The translations under genes and the position numbers were made by a program. This document shows positions 14,745-26,100 of a stretch of 35,510 nucleotides of DNA, piece by piece. Each line of letters starts with the position of its first letter. The stretch's first letter is position 1. This stretch comes from a virus. The notes under the pieces were generated by a model. The model saw nothing but the letters and a program-made list of their open reading frames with translations, made no database searches and had not been told where the DNA came from. The stretch covers positions 1 through 35,510 of IMG/VR virus record IMGVR_UViG_3300020469_000125, one strand, 5' to 3'.

Positions 14745-17700
14745 CTAAAACCGCTTTTGAGGCTCGTCAACTCTGTCAAGCATGTCTTGCTGAATATTTA
14801 ACATTGTTTCTCCAGCTACGAAACCAACGGCTTGTTCAAGCACTGGTCCAAGCACTGGATACTGTTGCCCTGTAAACGGCTTAAAAGCCTTGTCAAAGTC
14901 TCCTGAAAGAAGATCGTACCCTTGACCCACAACAGGAGAAAAAAGCTCTTCTGGACCAAATATAGCTGCATCTACGCCTAATTCTCCGATTGTTAACAAT
15001 CCTGACTGTTTTAATATTCGTAAAAAATCAAATTTAGTCATATCTAAAGGATTAATTGGTTCTTTAGCTTTGGACAAATCTTTCATAATTGTAGTTAAAT
15101 AAGCAAAAGCAATTGCCATCCCTATGTACGTTATCAAATGAGACATTTTAAATGCGTTATGTTTGGCATCTCCTGTGTAACCATTTAAGAAACGTCTATA
15201 AACAACACGAGCCATACCCAACATAAATGAGCTATACTGAAAAGCAGTTCGTGCTGCTTCACCAGAATAAGTGCCAGCTTCTAACCCAAGACGAGACAAA
15301 GCTTGTGCACCTACGTCAGGCTCTATAACAGCTTCTTTCATATACTGAAGATAAAAAGCTGAAAGCTTAGCTTGTAACTTAGCGTTAGTTACTGAAGATG
15401 GAGCTAATCTGTTTATACCATCTACTGTAGTTTCTACATGTTTTGCTAAACGTTTTATTTCAGCATCTGTAAATTGATAAGATTTTAATCGTTCTAAAAG
15501 AACTTTATTAGCCCCCTTAGTCACAGCATCAGCTAAAGACAAAGATATAATATCTATTGTTATTTGCTGATGAGTTGCTGTAATTCGGTTCAATCCGTTA
15601 ATTTCAAAAACAAGTTGATTTGCAAAACCCATTTTGCCACCATCAATTGACTCACCAGTAACAACTTTTTGAGCTATTGTTCGTGTTAACAAATCAAAAC
15701 CAGCTCCTTGTGCTCTATACCAAGCAGCCATTTCTTTATTTTTTCCTCTAAACTGTGTGTTAATAGCGTTCTTATAACTGTTTATAAATGTGCTAAAATT
15801 AAAATCTGCATTTAAATATTGAAGTGTTGAAATCATCAAAGGAACATCAGACATTGCTGACATACCTGACCCAGCCAAATAAAGAATATTAGAAGCCTGA
15901 CGAACTTTTTGAAAATTTCTAGCTATATTTACATCAACAGGATTATCTAGCATTCCTGTAATTTGTTTAGCTGTCATGTTAAAAGTTTTAATACCAGGAG
16001 TACTTTGAAGTTGTTGATCAGCAACTACACTCATCAAAGTATTATATGGATCATGACCTAAGGACTTTATTAAGGCTATTTTTTCAGATCGATTTCTTAT
16101 TTGATCTAAGAGCAAACGACCTAAATTCTTAAAATTACTAAATTTTGTTAATGCATCTATTTGATGTTCAGGCTTATAAGCTATTTTAGAACTTTTTCTA
16201 AGCCCTCCAGCAATTGATTTATTTTGCGTTGCAGCATCTTCTAAATCAAACTTGTTATTTATTATTGCTAAATACAAATTTTTTATAAAACCATTTATTT
16301 CAAAATCTACTACGGTTTTTGTTCCAGCAACATCAGTTGCAAACATTACACCGCCATGCAATTGACTTGTTTTAGATGCATCAATTACATTTATCATATA
16401 ATCATAAAAGCCTTTTTGACCCATGCTTTTTACGACTAAAGGATCATATTTAATACTGTAACCTGTAAATGTTTTGCTTTCTCGTATGTTAACACCTAAT
16501 CTATTAATCTCTGCTAACTGACCACGAGTTATTGTTTTAATAACATCAACTAAACCTTTAAAATCATCTATGTTTTCTAATATAAAAGGTTTTCCATCTC
16601 TTATAGCTTCCATTATAGCTTGGTGAAAAACTACAGAAGCTTTTTCTAAATTTTCTCCATAAGCTTTCTTAGAATTTTCAGAAGGAAAATACTTATTAAA
16701 ATAACTAGACATATACTTGCTAGGATCTTCACCTAAAAACACCTCTAACAAATCTTTGTTAACTAAATATTCTATAATAGGAGATTGGTCTTTAACAACC
16801 TGAGCATTTATTTGTTTGTGAACAGAGGCTTCAAGTTTTACATCGCTTCGTAAACTTCCGTCTAAAAGAGTTTTAAATTGCTTAACTTTATTTTGTTTAG
16901 TCTTAATGCTATCTAGTTTAGCATTTAGTTCTGATTGAACAGTTTTGTTGTGTATAAGTCTTACCACCATTGCTCTATCTTCTTCAGATAAATACTCAGA
17001 CACTTTACCTATTTTCTCTGTTTTGCTTAGATTATTATTTAACAGAATAGAGCCCACTCTTGATAAAACTTCTGGTGGAGCATTTTTTTCAAAAAGTGCG
17101 TTTAAAGCTTCTGTATTGCTTATAGTAGTATTTTTTCTTAAAGCTTTTATAACAGAAGCTTTCCTTGAAGCAGATCCTTGTAAGTTTCGTAAAATAACAT
17201 CTACAACTGGAACAATGTGTCCCAAACCTTTTTCTTCTAAAGAGCTTACTAAAGATGCTATGTAATCTCTTCGCCCTGCTTCACCTAAACTTTGTTTAGG
17301 AAGGTTTAATAACATTGGGACTACAGTTTCATCTCCAACTAAGTCTGCTATACGTTCTTCTAAATATTTTATAGTGTTAGCATTTTGTCTTTCTAATTCT
17401 GAAACACGACCTGCTAAATTAGGGTTTTCATAAGAAGGTTTGTATGTTGCCTTATAATAGGATGCTGCTGTTAAATTTTCAGAGTTAGTTATGCCTTGTT
17501 GTAGCTTAGCTAGTCTACCTTGGAAACTAGCATCGTTCTTCATGCCTTGAAGTATACTCTGAACAGACTTTGCTATGTTCTGTGATTTGTTTAGATTGTT
17601 AATCTCTTCTGAAAACTCTGGTCTTTTTATTCTTAAAGACTCTGCTATCTTCTCAAACAAACCTTTTAGCAAAGCAATAAACTTCTGATAAAGATTTGGT

Positions 17701-19625
17701 TTTTGTTTTTTAAGATTATCGTAAAACTCTTGTCGAGTAACATACCATTCCATAAGTAAAGGAACTTTCTCTACTTCAACTGTAGAAACATACCCTGTGT
17801 CTCCAATTACAGCAATTCTGTCTTTGTAAATATACTCAACCCAGGGAAATTTTTCTAAGTCAAACGCAAAAGCATTATCCTCTAAGTAACCAACTCTTTT
17901 TATTTCCTTAATTAATATATCATTTAACTCAGGATTTTTTACAATAAAATTTTCAAGGTCTTCATATACCTTAGGTTGTAAATCTTGCAGTTGATGAAAT
18001 AGTTCATGCACGTTAGTAGTTATTATCTTACCAGCACCAAGACCTCCTAAGTCAGGCTGTGCTCCTTCGAACATAGTGTATACATCAGTAATCTGAATGC
18101 CCAATTTACCAAAAGTAACTTTACCTTGTTGAGTTTTTGTTGGGTTCAACAAAGCTTGCTCTAACTTAAAATCTTCTACCTTAACAGGAACAGCTTGTTC
18201 ACCAACAAATATTTGATTTATCAAAGAATTTACATCTTGAACTATAAATTTATACTCTTCTTCTTGACCCTTTATAAGACGAGCTTGTGCCACAGTTGCT
18301 TTAAATTCTTCTCGTGAAGAAGGAACTCTTGAGTAAGCATCTAAATCTGTAGCTATACCAGGAACATAACCAACATCAGGAGTAACATTACGTTCTGCTC
18401 GGTTTTGACGAGCTCTCTTACTTTTTAAATTTAAACCCTGCCTTTCTAAAAAACTAATATCTGCTTTAGTTAAACCAGCATCATTACCTTCTAATATAGC
18501 TTTTTGAATACGAGCCATCTGAGTTCTAAACTCTAGTTCATTTTTAACAACTGACCCATCTTTAGCTCTATACTGTTTTGCTAAAGCTTTATTTAATTCT
18601 ACAAGTAAAACATGAGTTTCTTGTTCAGCTAAGATTTTGCCCATGTCTTTAACATCTGCATCTGTAATTTTATTAGCAGAGATTTTTTTCTCAGCAATTG
18701 CTTTTAAACGAGGATTTGAATTTATGAGAGCTCTTACATGAGGAGTAGCATAGTCACTAATAGTTTGAAACACTTCTAAAACTTTAAAACCGCCAGCTTC
18801 TTTTCGAATAATTGGCTTAACGTTAGGATCAACAGGAAAAACCATTTCTTTATATGTGCCGTCCATTGCACGTCTATAATCTCTAGCTTGGCGTTGATAC
18901 GTTCTTACTTTAGAAAAATTACGATAATTTCTAGGTACGTTAATACCTGTCATAAGTCCACCAAAAGCTACAAAACCCATAGCATGGTTAGCTGCCATTT
19001 GTCCTGTGTAGTCGTTTACGCCCACACTATCAATAGCTTTTGCATAAGCGAACTCTGTGCCTACTGAAAGAGCAGCATAATTTTGAAGCTGACCTTTTGC
19101 AGAATGAGCTGCAGCTATAAGAGGTTTTCCAGCTTGAGCTGCTAACCTACTGCTAGCAAAAGAAGCTCTACTTATTCCTGCAATTCCTCCTGAACCTCCT
19201 GAAGCGAGCATTAAAAGAACGTTAGCAGGATCAACAAAACCTGTTCCCAAAGATCCAACAAAATTAGATATACTTCTATCTTGTCCTTGAGCTTGAAGAG
19301 AATAAGCTCTTTGAGACGCTGCTTTTCTTATTCTAAAATCTAGTTGAGCTTCTGTTTCTCCTTCTTTTTGTTCAAGACCTAATTGAGAAGCATAAGAATT
19401 ATTAAACACGTCATCAGTAACTGCAACATCATCATCTTTAAAAAAATGATAATTAATAAAATCTGCAGCAGCTTGAGTTAAACCATGACTCCAAGTATTT
19501 TGAATGTTAGCAATATTAGAACCAACAAATCCATAGTCGCTTCCTGAATACCGTCTACCAACTAAATCTTCATAAGATTTAGGCTGTATTAAATTGTTAG
19601 AAACTGTTGGCTCTGTCTGTATCAC
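14745..19625 (-). CDS. Large internal virion protein (gp16-like) with HExxH zincin motif
   Basis: 1626 residues. Position as the last and largest of three internal-protein genes, an N-terminal Gly/Ala-rich segment (GFVDPANVLLMLASGG) and a C-terminal 400 residues with amphipathic helices (e.g. HLITYIGMAIAFAYLTT) fit the T7 gp16 ejection protein. Unlike T7 gp16 I see no transglycosylase motif. Instead residues 540-544 read HELFH, with hydrophobic NV before it, a zincin HExxH site; LLMEWYV (Glu626) is a possible third ligand. This resembles the metallopeptidase of phage polyvalent proteins. Start is GTG directly after the upstream TAA; no nearby ATG exists. Likely role: DNA ejection plus proteolysis. 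Confidence 0.75.
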   Translation of the reverse strand: MIQTEPTVSNNLIQPKSYEDLVGRRYSGSDYGFVGSNIANIQNTWSHGLTQAAADFINYHFFKDDDVAVTDDVFNNSYASQLGLEQKEGETEAQLDFRIRKAASQRAYSLQAQGQDRSISNFVGSLGTGFVDPANVLLMLASGGSGGIAGISRASFASSRLAAQAGKPLIAAAHSAKGQLQNYAALSVGTEFAYAKAIDSVGVNDYTGQMAANHAMGFVAFGGLMTGINVPRNYRNFSKVRTYQRQARDYRRAMDGTYKEMVFPVDPNVKPIIRKEAGGFKVLEVFQTISDYATPHVRALINSNPRLKAIAEKKISANKITDADVKDMGKILAEQETHVLLVELNKALAKQYRAKDGSVVKNELEFRTQMARIQKAILEGNDAGLTKADISFLERQGLNLKSKRARQNRAERNVTPDVGYVPGIATDLDAYSRVPSSREEFKATVAQARLIKGQEEEYKFIVQDVNSLINQIFVGEQAVPVKVEDFKLEQALLNPTKTQQGKVTFGKLGIQITDVYTMFEGAQPDLGGLGAGKIITTNVHELFHQLQDLQPKVYEDLENFIVKNPELNDILIKEIKRVGYLEDNAFAFDLEKFPWVEYIYKDRIAVIGDTGYVSTVEVEKVPLLMEWYVTRQEFYDNLKKQKPNLYQKFIALLKGLFEKIAESLRIKRPEFSEEINNLNKSQNIAKSVQSILQGMKNDASFQGRLAKLQQGITNSENLTAASYYKATYKPSYENPNLAGRVSELERQNANTIKYLEERIADLVGDETVVPMLLNLPKQSLGEAGRRDYIASLVSSLEEKGLGHIVPVVDVILRNLQGSASRKASVIKALRKNTTISNTEALNALFEKNAPPEVLSRVGSILLNNNLSKTEKIGKVSEYLSEEDRAMVVRLIHNKTVQSELNAKLDSIKTKQNKVKQFKTLLDGSLRSDVKLEASVHKQINAQVVKDQSPIIEYLVNKDLLEVFLGEDPSKYMSSYFNKYFPSENSKKAYGENLEKASVVFHQAIMEAIRDGKPFILENIDDFKGLVDVIKTITRGQLAEINRLGVNIRESKTFTGYSIKYDPLVVKSMGQKGFYDYMINVIDASKTSQLHGGVMFATDVAGTKTVVDFEINGFIKNLYLAIINNKFDLEDAATQNKSIAGGLRKSSKIAYKPEHQIDALTKFSNFKNLGRLLLDQIRNRSEKIALIKSLGHDPYNTLMSVVADQQLQSTPGIKTFNMTAKQITGMLDNPVDVNIARNFQKVRQASNILYLAGSGMSAMSDVPLMISTLQYLNADFNFSTFINSYKNAINTQFRGKNKEMAAWYRAQGAGFDLLTRTIAQKVVTGESIDGGKMGFANQLVFEINGLNRITATHQQITIDIISLSLADAVTKGANKVLLERLKSYQFTDAEIKRLAKHVETTVDGINRLAPSSVTNAKLQAKLSAFYLQYMKEAVIEPDVGAQALSRLGLEAGTYSGEAARTAFQYSSFMLGMARVVYRRFLNGYTGDAKHNAFKMSHLITYIGMAIAFAYLTTIMKDLSKAKEPINPLDMTKFDFLRILKQSGLLTIGELGVDAAIFGPEELFSPVVGQGYDLLSGDFDKAFKPFTGQQYPVLGPVLEQAVGFVAGETMLNIQQDMLDRVDEPQKRF

Positions 19626-22496
19626 TTATAACTTATTGTTTTTCTGATCTCTATTGGCAGTAGACTCAGACGGTGTCATATCTTCAGCAGAAAAACTATG
19701 TTGGTCTATATAGTAATTAGCTTTTTCAGTAAAAGAACCTAAAATAAAACTTGCTCTTGGAATTCCAAAAGCATTTTTCTGGACATTATAATTTCTAATA
19801 TCTTTTGTTACTACAGACACAGGGACTCGAACTAAGTTGTTATCTTTATCAGTAAAGTTCACATACTTACCAGTATTGGTATCTAAATATAAAGGAACAT
19901 AATAGGAAACACCATCACTGTCAGTAGTAGTTGTAATTTTTCCAATTGCTTTACCTGTTGCTCCTGGTCTTTGAAAGTTCATTGAAGTTCTTTCACCTTG
20001 AGCATAATATTGTTCTCTAGTAAATCCTTGAATAAAAGCTAATTGATTACTTTTAGTTTTACCAACATCAGCTTTACCAATATCTAATCCTTTGTCTCCA
20101 ACTATTTTGTAGAACTCTACAAGGTTAAGATTAAATTTAGCAAACGCATTAGCTAACACAGAAGCTTGAACAGATTCTGCTACATCATTTTCAGATCTGT
20201 AAACCATTCTTGGAGCATCTTCTACTAGGTCTTCTTGTGACCCTCCAAAAGCATATTTTGCAACATCAATTACATTTATAAGATTGTAGCCTATACTTCT
20301 AGCCCCTTGAGACAAATTATCTCTGACTAAATGTGTCATGTCTCTGTTAACAACGTTGTTATAAGTATCAGGGTGAATAGCTACAGATACGTTATTATCT
20401 CCACGAACAACATTTCTAGTATAACCTATTCTAGAAGCCAACGCATCATAAACTTGATTTGATTCACCAAGTATAGAGGTTACAAGTTCTATATCAGAAG
20501 CATTAGGATTATCCAAAATTTCTCTTTTAATAATAGCTGATTGTAGTTTTGTAAAAAAATCTGGTCGTGTATTATCTGGAAGACCTGATGAACTTACTAT
20601 TTCCGACATCAGACGATTCCTTGGAAGTTCATCTAATACTCCCTCTAAACCTATCTCGGTAACACCAAGCAAATTATCAGCACCAGGAAAAGCTGTAGAA
20701 AAAGTACCTTTATCTACATCAGCTGCAAAAACTGTTTGTAAAAGATTTAAAGCATTACTTACTTTACCTTGAGAAACATTTGATAGCTCTGGATCAAACA
20801 TTCTATTAACAAGATCTGATGCAACATTCATATCTCCATCAGCAATTTGAGCGATAGTTAAAACATCTTTTTGGACTGAATTTAAAGGAGGTCCTGAATG
20901 TCTACTATTTGTAACGTTATGTAACGCTTTTGATAAATACGGATTGTTGTTATTATCACTCTGCAACTGAAGTAAAGTATTTACAATGTTTTCAGCAGTT
21001 GGAGCCTCAGTATCTAAGTTATTTTGTAAAGCAGATAGATTAGCTGGAAACATACTAACAGCATACTTTGATCCTTTAAAATCTGAAAGAATGTCTTGAT
21101 CAAGTATTTTCTTAGCTTCTGCCCACTGCCCTGAATTAAAAGCTTGTTCGTAATTAGGGTATACTGCTGTAAAAACTGAAGTATCTCCTATTTCAATTCC
21201 ATCTACAATATTATTAACTTGAGTTTCAAAGAAAGGAGTTAAAAGTGCGTTTACTTTTTTAGAAAAGTTAAACTTACTCAACACTGATTCAGTAGTAGCG
21301 TTGGGATCAAGTATCAGATTTAATACTGCAGCAGCACTAGTACTAGGGTTTTCTCCATCAACGGATGTATAAGGATTAAAAATGTTGGTTGTTTCTTTTT
21401 CTCCGTCAGCATTTGTAAAAATAACTCTGTCGCTTGTTAACTCGTTAAAAGTTTCTAAAAGAGTCTTTAATTCAGAATTTAAAAAAGGTATATCTTCTTT
21501 ATTGATTTTTTTTACTGCTCCAGCCATTTCTTGTAAAATAGAAACACCTAAAGTTTGTGAATCAGTTGCTTTAAATTCCTCAGACTTATTACTTAAATAA
21601 TTTTCTAGATGCTGGTAGCGTATCTCAACAACATCCTCACGATTTTTGTTAATTGCAGTCACACGAGATGATATATCAGGAAGGTCGGCAGCAGTTAAAT
21701 TATACTCACTACCAAAACTACCATATATGCTTTGAACTTGTGCAAATCTCTCTTCTAGCTCTGGGATATTTGTTGCAGACAAAACATAGTTATTTAAATT
21801 ACCTTTAATAACAGTTCTCATAGGGTTAGTAAAAGCACTCTTTTGTTGAGGCAAAGGAGAACCAAAAAATAAAGATTTTACATTCTCATCTTCATTTGGA
21901 TTAGCTGCATTTATAAGACTCAAAAACTCATTTTCATTTGTATTATCAATTGTTGGATTTTTAACAAAAAAATCATTAATGTTGTCTGTGTAATTTTTAG
22001 TAAACTCTACTTTTTTGTTAATTATATTATTAGAGTTAATATATCTCTCTATTCTGCTAGAGTTTAGTTTTTGTATATAATTTAACTCAGCTATAGAATT
22101 TGATGCTAAATCAGCTCTAGTTATAGTACCTACATTATCTCCTGAGTTTCTAATTGCAGAATTAAAATTATCTACAGAAAAACTATCTGCATATTTGGCG
22201 TTGTATTCGTTAATTATAGCTGAAGCATTTTCGTCATTGTTAGTTATAGCTTTAGAAACCTTATCATAATCAGCTTGGGCTTCTGATAAAAGACTATAAC
22301 GTGCATCATTTATAAGAAGTTGTTGACTTGCTGTTTCTTGTTTTGCAAGTGCATCAGAAACCTGAGCTGCTGATTGAGCTATTTGAGAAAAAGCTTTTGC
22401 TGATCCGTCATCAACAGATGTAACACCTGGTAAAGGATTAAAAGATTTTGGATTTGGTCGTACTCCAGGAGAAGATGTGTCTAATTTAATTGCCAT
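19626..22496 (-). CDS. Internal virion protein (gp15-like)
   Basis: 956 residues, mainly helical, Asn/Ser/Asp-rich and without cysteine clusters. The start (GVRPNPKSFNPLPG then long Ala/Gln helices to about residue 70) is like ejection proteins that line the T7 gp15 tube. It lies between a gp14-like and a gp16-like gene, matching T7 order. T7 gp15 has 747 residues, so this version is longer. No enzymatic motif seen. Starts 2 nt after the gp14-like stop. Confidence 0.75.
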   Translation of the reverse strand: MAIKLDTSSPGVRPNPKSFNPLPGVTSVDDGSAKAFSQIAQSAAQVSDALAKQETASQQLLINDARYSLLSEAQADYDKVSKAITNNDENASAIINEYNAKYADSFSVDNFNSAIRNSGDNVGTITRADLASNSIAELNYIQKLNSSRIERYINSNNIINKKVEFTKNYTDNINDFFVKNPTIDNTNENEFLSLINAANPNEDENVKSLFFGSPLPQQKSAFTNPMRTVIKGNLNNYVLSATNIPELEERFAQVQSIYGSFGSEYNLTAADLPDISSRVTAINKNREDVVEIRYQHLENYLSNKSEEFKATDSQTLGVSILQEMAGAVKKINKEDIPFLNSELKTLLETFNELTSDRVIFTNADGEKETTNIFNPYTSVDGENPSTSAAAVLNLILDPNATTESVLSKFNFSKKVNALLTPFFETQVNNIVDGIEIGDTSVFTAVYPNYEQAFNSGQWAEAKKILDQDILSDFKGSKYAVSMFPANLSALQNNLDTEAPTAENIVNTLLQLQSDNNNNPYLSKALHNVTNSRHSGPPLNSVQKDVLTIAQIADGDMNVASDLVNRMFDPELSNVSQGKVSNALNLLQTVFAADVDKGTFSTAFPGADNLLGVTEIGLEGVLDELPRNRLMSEIVSSSGLPDNTRPDFFTKLQSAIIKREILDNPNASDIELVTSILGESNQVYDALASRIGYTRNVVRGDNNVSVAIHPDTYNNVVNRDMTHLVRDNLSQGARSIGYNLINVIDVAKYAFGGSQEDLVEDAPRMVYRSENDVAESVQASVLANAFAKFNLNLVEFYKIVGDKGLDIGKADVGKTKSNQLAFIQGFTREQYYAQGERTSMNFQRPGATGKAIGKITTTTDSDGVSYYVPLYLDTNTGKYVNFTDKDNNLVRVPVSVVTKDIRNYNVQKNAFGIPRASFILGSFTEKANYYIDQHSFSAEDMTPSESTANRDQKNNKL

Positions 22497-22498
22497 TA

Positions 22499-23137
22499 TT
22501 AAAATATTCCTTTCCCTTTAAATGAATCATTAGTGCCAGCTGTTGCGTATTGACCAGCTGCTTGGAACAGAGAACCAACCATAGCATTGTGTCCTTGAGC
22601 TGCAGCCATTTCTCCTTTAAACCTGTAACCTCTTGCTTGTAAATTAGCATTGTATTTTGCCATGTCAGCGTTAGCTAAACCTAACGCATACTGATAATTA
22701 GCTTTACGAGCAAACTCATTTTGTTCTACAAAAGACTGTCTTGTTTTTTGAGAAATATCATAATCAAATTCGGTTAGCTTATCAAAAGATTCTTTTTCTA
22801 CTGCCTTCATGTAATCATAACTTGAGTAGTTACTTCCTATTTTTAAAGTAAGGTCAGCTAACGCATTTTCTATCTCATCATATTTTTGATCGTACTTAAA
22901 ACTATTTTGATTTAAGAAAAAATTCTTATTTGATTCTGATATGTTAGCTTGAGCATTTAAGTTATTAACTTTGCCACTTGATTGGTTTATTACATTCTCT
23001 GCTTGATACTCTCCTAATTGCCTAGCACTATCAGCTTGTTGATTCGCCATTTTTTGCTGAGCCTTACCAGTCCTGTAAGCAGAGTAACCACTTAATACAG
23101 TTCCCCCAATTGCTGCTGCTGCTGCTACATGTCCCAT
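22499..23137 (-). CDS. Internal virion protein (gp14-like)
   Basis: 212 residues (T7 gp14 is 196). Gly/Ala-rich hydrophobic N-terminus (HVAAAAAIGGTVLSGYSAY), then a long helical Gln/Asn/Ala-rich region to the end (GHNAMVGSLFQAAGQYA). This matches proteins that leave the T7 capsid first and form the outer-membrane channel. Start ATG overlaps the nozzle stop by one base (TAATG). Confidence 0.75.
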   Translation of the reverse strand: MGHVAAAAAIGGTVLSGYSAYRTGKAQQKMANQQADSARQLGEYQAENVINQSSGKVNNLNAQANISESNKNFFLNQNSFKYDQKYDEIENALADLTLKIGSNYSSYDYMKAVEKESFDKLTEFDYDISQKTRQSFVEQNEFARKANYQYALGLANADMAKYNANLQARGYRFKGEMAAAQGHNAMVGSLFQAAGQYATAGTNDSFKGKGIF

Positions 23138-26100
23138 TAGTTTAAATCAGTTTTTGTAACCAACGAGGCTACGGTTAAAGGATAGGGCTCAGTCTGTTTA
23201 ATGACAGCAGTTTTGTCAACACCGAAGGTTGAGCCAACGAGTGGGAGTTCTTTATCAAAACCAGTAAACAACGAATCGTTATCATAATTTAAAGAACTAA
23301 TCAAATTTCTAGTATTAAATTGATTAGCAATTCCAATATCGTATTTAACAGAATTAACTAAAAATGGCTTAACAGAAATAACTCTTATAGTTTCAGCTCC
23401 AAAAGCTGGTTTGTTTGAGCCGTCCCATGTGGGATGAATCATTTTTAATTCACCTTCAAATTTCTTACCAACTATAAGAGTGTTTGTATTTGCTGGAATT
23501 GTATAGCCTGTAAAAGTATTTGCACTTGCAATCGTTTTTTGTCCTTCATACTTTCCATCAACTACTACGTCTACTAAATCTCCAATTGCATATCCATCTG
23601 TAGTCATTGTTATGACTAAATTACCAGTTGAATTTTTTGTGTAAGCTTTAAAAGAATCTAAATGAGAAACAGTCTTTTTCGAATTAGCTGCTCCAGCAAC
23701 TGGCTCATACACCTGCAATTCGTTTAGTTTCTCAAAAGTATAAACTGTGCCTGTTGTGTCAGTACGTTCTACAGTTGCTATTAAACTATCGCAAAGCTCT
23801 GAACCACTTTTTGGCAACACTACTATATCTGTTACCTTACCTAAGTCTTGTTTAGACCAAGCGTAGTATTCTTCCTGTCTGTGGTAAGTCAAACAATACA
23901 ATAAACCACTGCGAACTAAAACCCAAATTTTTGGAGTAGGAGAATGTTGATAATCTATTTTTATTATGTCATCTGTATTAAAAATAGGAAATATAAACTT
24001 AGAAACATCATTTGAAGATGAGTTTGCTATGTTCGCTTCATATTTATATTCAAGCAATCGTGTTCCTGCAGCATCAGGATAAAAAATAGTATTTCCTACA
24101 ATAACACCTTGTTCTAAACAAGGTTCTTCTTGAGATAACTCTATACGAGCCGTCTTCGGACTAACACCGTATTGATACTGATTAGGAACAACTCTATACA
24201 ATCCTCCAGATGTCCCTATAACTAAATCTTTTAATGGTAACAACCAAGAAATTGATGCTGTTCTGTTTGCTAACTCATAAGTAAAACCATTAGTGTCCAA
24301 TACATCTTTATCATCTTCTGTAGGTTTAAAACTACGATCGTTATCAACTTCGCTGAAAAACACAAAATTAGGATTTGCAAAAGTTCCCCCATAAACACGA
24401 CGTTGCTCATACTTTGCAACCGTTTGAGGATAATTACCAGTATACCAAGCTCCTTTTCGTAAACTTTCTAATTGTCCCTTGTTTTCATATTCTAATGTTC
24501 TAGAACTTTTGGGAACTTTATTTAACAACAATAGTGAAATTTGTCTTCCGTTTTCATATTTTATACATTTTGCAAAAACATTTCCAGAAATAAACTCTAG
24601 CATAAAATGCCTTCCAACGGTTACCTCACTAGAAGTAAAAGTGCCAGCTTCAGAAGCTATTAAAGTAGCTGAATTAGATATAGTAGTAATAACTATACTT
24701 CCAGTTGTTGTAAATAAATTAGTCCCCTCTTCAACTTTATCTGCACTAGCATCACATTTCATTACATCAAAAACTTTTTGAGTGCTTAAATTAGCTACAA
24801 CGCCATTAGCTAATACTTGGCTTACCTGTGCACCATACTCATTGTTTGGAGCTGCCAAAGAAGATGCTTTTGTTTGAGATAACCCATTAGTGTTAACAAA
24901 CACTCTATTGCCAGTAGGAATTGCACAAAAACCTGTGTTTTTATTTAAATTTCCGTCAACATCTGGTCCTATTACATAAAACTTTTTTAAGGGTTGTCCA
25001 TGATAAGACATAATCTTATAAGTGCTTCCTTGAGAAATATTTTCCTGGCTAAACGGTAGATTACTTCGTATAAAATCTACTGGATGATCTTGTGAACCAA
25101 GATGTTCTGAAAGTTTTACCCATCTAGTGGTTGTTCTATTTTGACCTACAACTACGTCATTTGATCTACGATCATCTCCAACTCTTAACCAAGAACCCTC
25201 AAAACCTTTTCTAAAAACTAAAACATCAGATCTAACATGAATTTCATTCTCTGGAACAAAATCTTGTTCTAGCTGACCAATAGTTTCAACATTAGTTCCT
25301 GTTTCTAAATTATCTAACAAAAACAAACGTGCGTCTGGGTCATTTATATCTAAAACACTGCTTACAGGATTTACATAAACTACATCAGCGGTAGGATTTG
25401 CTACTTCAGGAAATTGACCTCCTACAGTGTCATTGGTAATCTCCCCTAAATACCATTCACCGTCTATTTGATATTCAACATAATCACCAACAGCAGCTCC
25501 GTTAAATGCAGCTTCTTGTTCAAGTTTTATAAGACGAGTTCCTTCTGCCAAAGTAAATTTAATAGATGAGTCTAAAGGAGGTAAATAAGGTTCAAACTCA
25601 AAATCTATTTCTTCTAAAGTCCAATTAGTATCTCCCTGAACTGTTATTGCAGTCCCTAAACTTAAATTGGTTCCGTCTGACTCTGTTGATTGAAGAATAT
25701 CATTTGTTCCGTCTGACTCTGTTGATTGAAGAAGTCTTGCAGATTGAACTAAACCAGTAGTTAACTTAGCTGGTCTAAATGTAGGATGTGTTATATACAA
25801 ACCATCAGTTTCTGAACTAAAACGCAATAACTCTAGATCACCAAGAGAATAAGGAGAAGAAACAGGAGTCGCTGTTTTTAAAATATTTCCCTCTACTTTA
25901 TAAACCTCTAACGCTAAAGAAGTAAAAACTACTCTATAACTTAAACCAGTTGCTAGTGTTAGAACTACAGATTTACTGCTTGATATATCAGAAGAAGTTG
26001 TCTGTAACCTTTCAAAGCCTTTTCTAAAAACAGCAGGACCTTGTAATTCAGGAAAAAAATTAGTAAATGTACGAGTAGAGCTAGATAACTTTTTTAAGTC

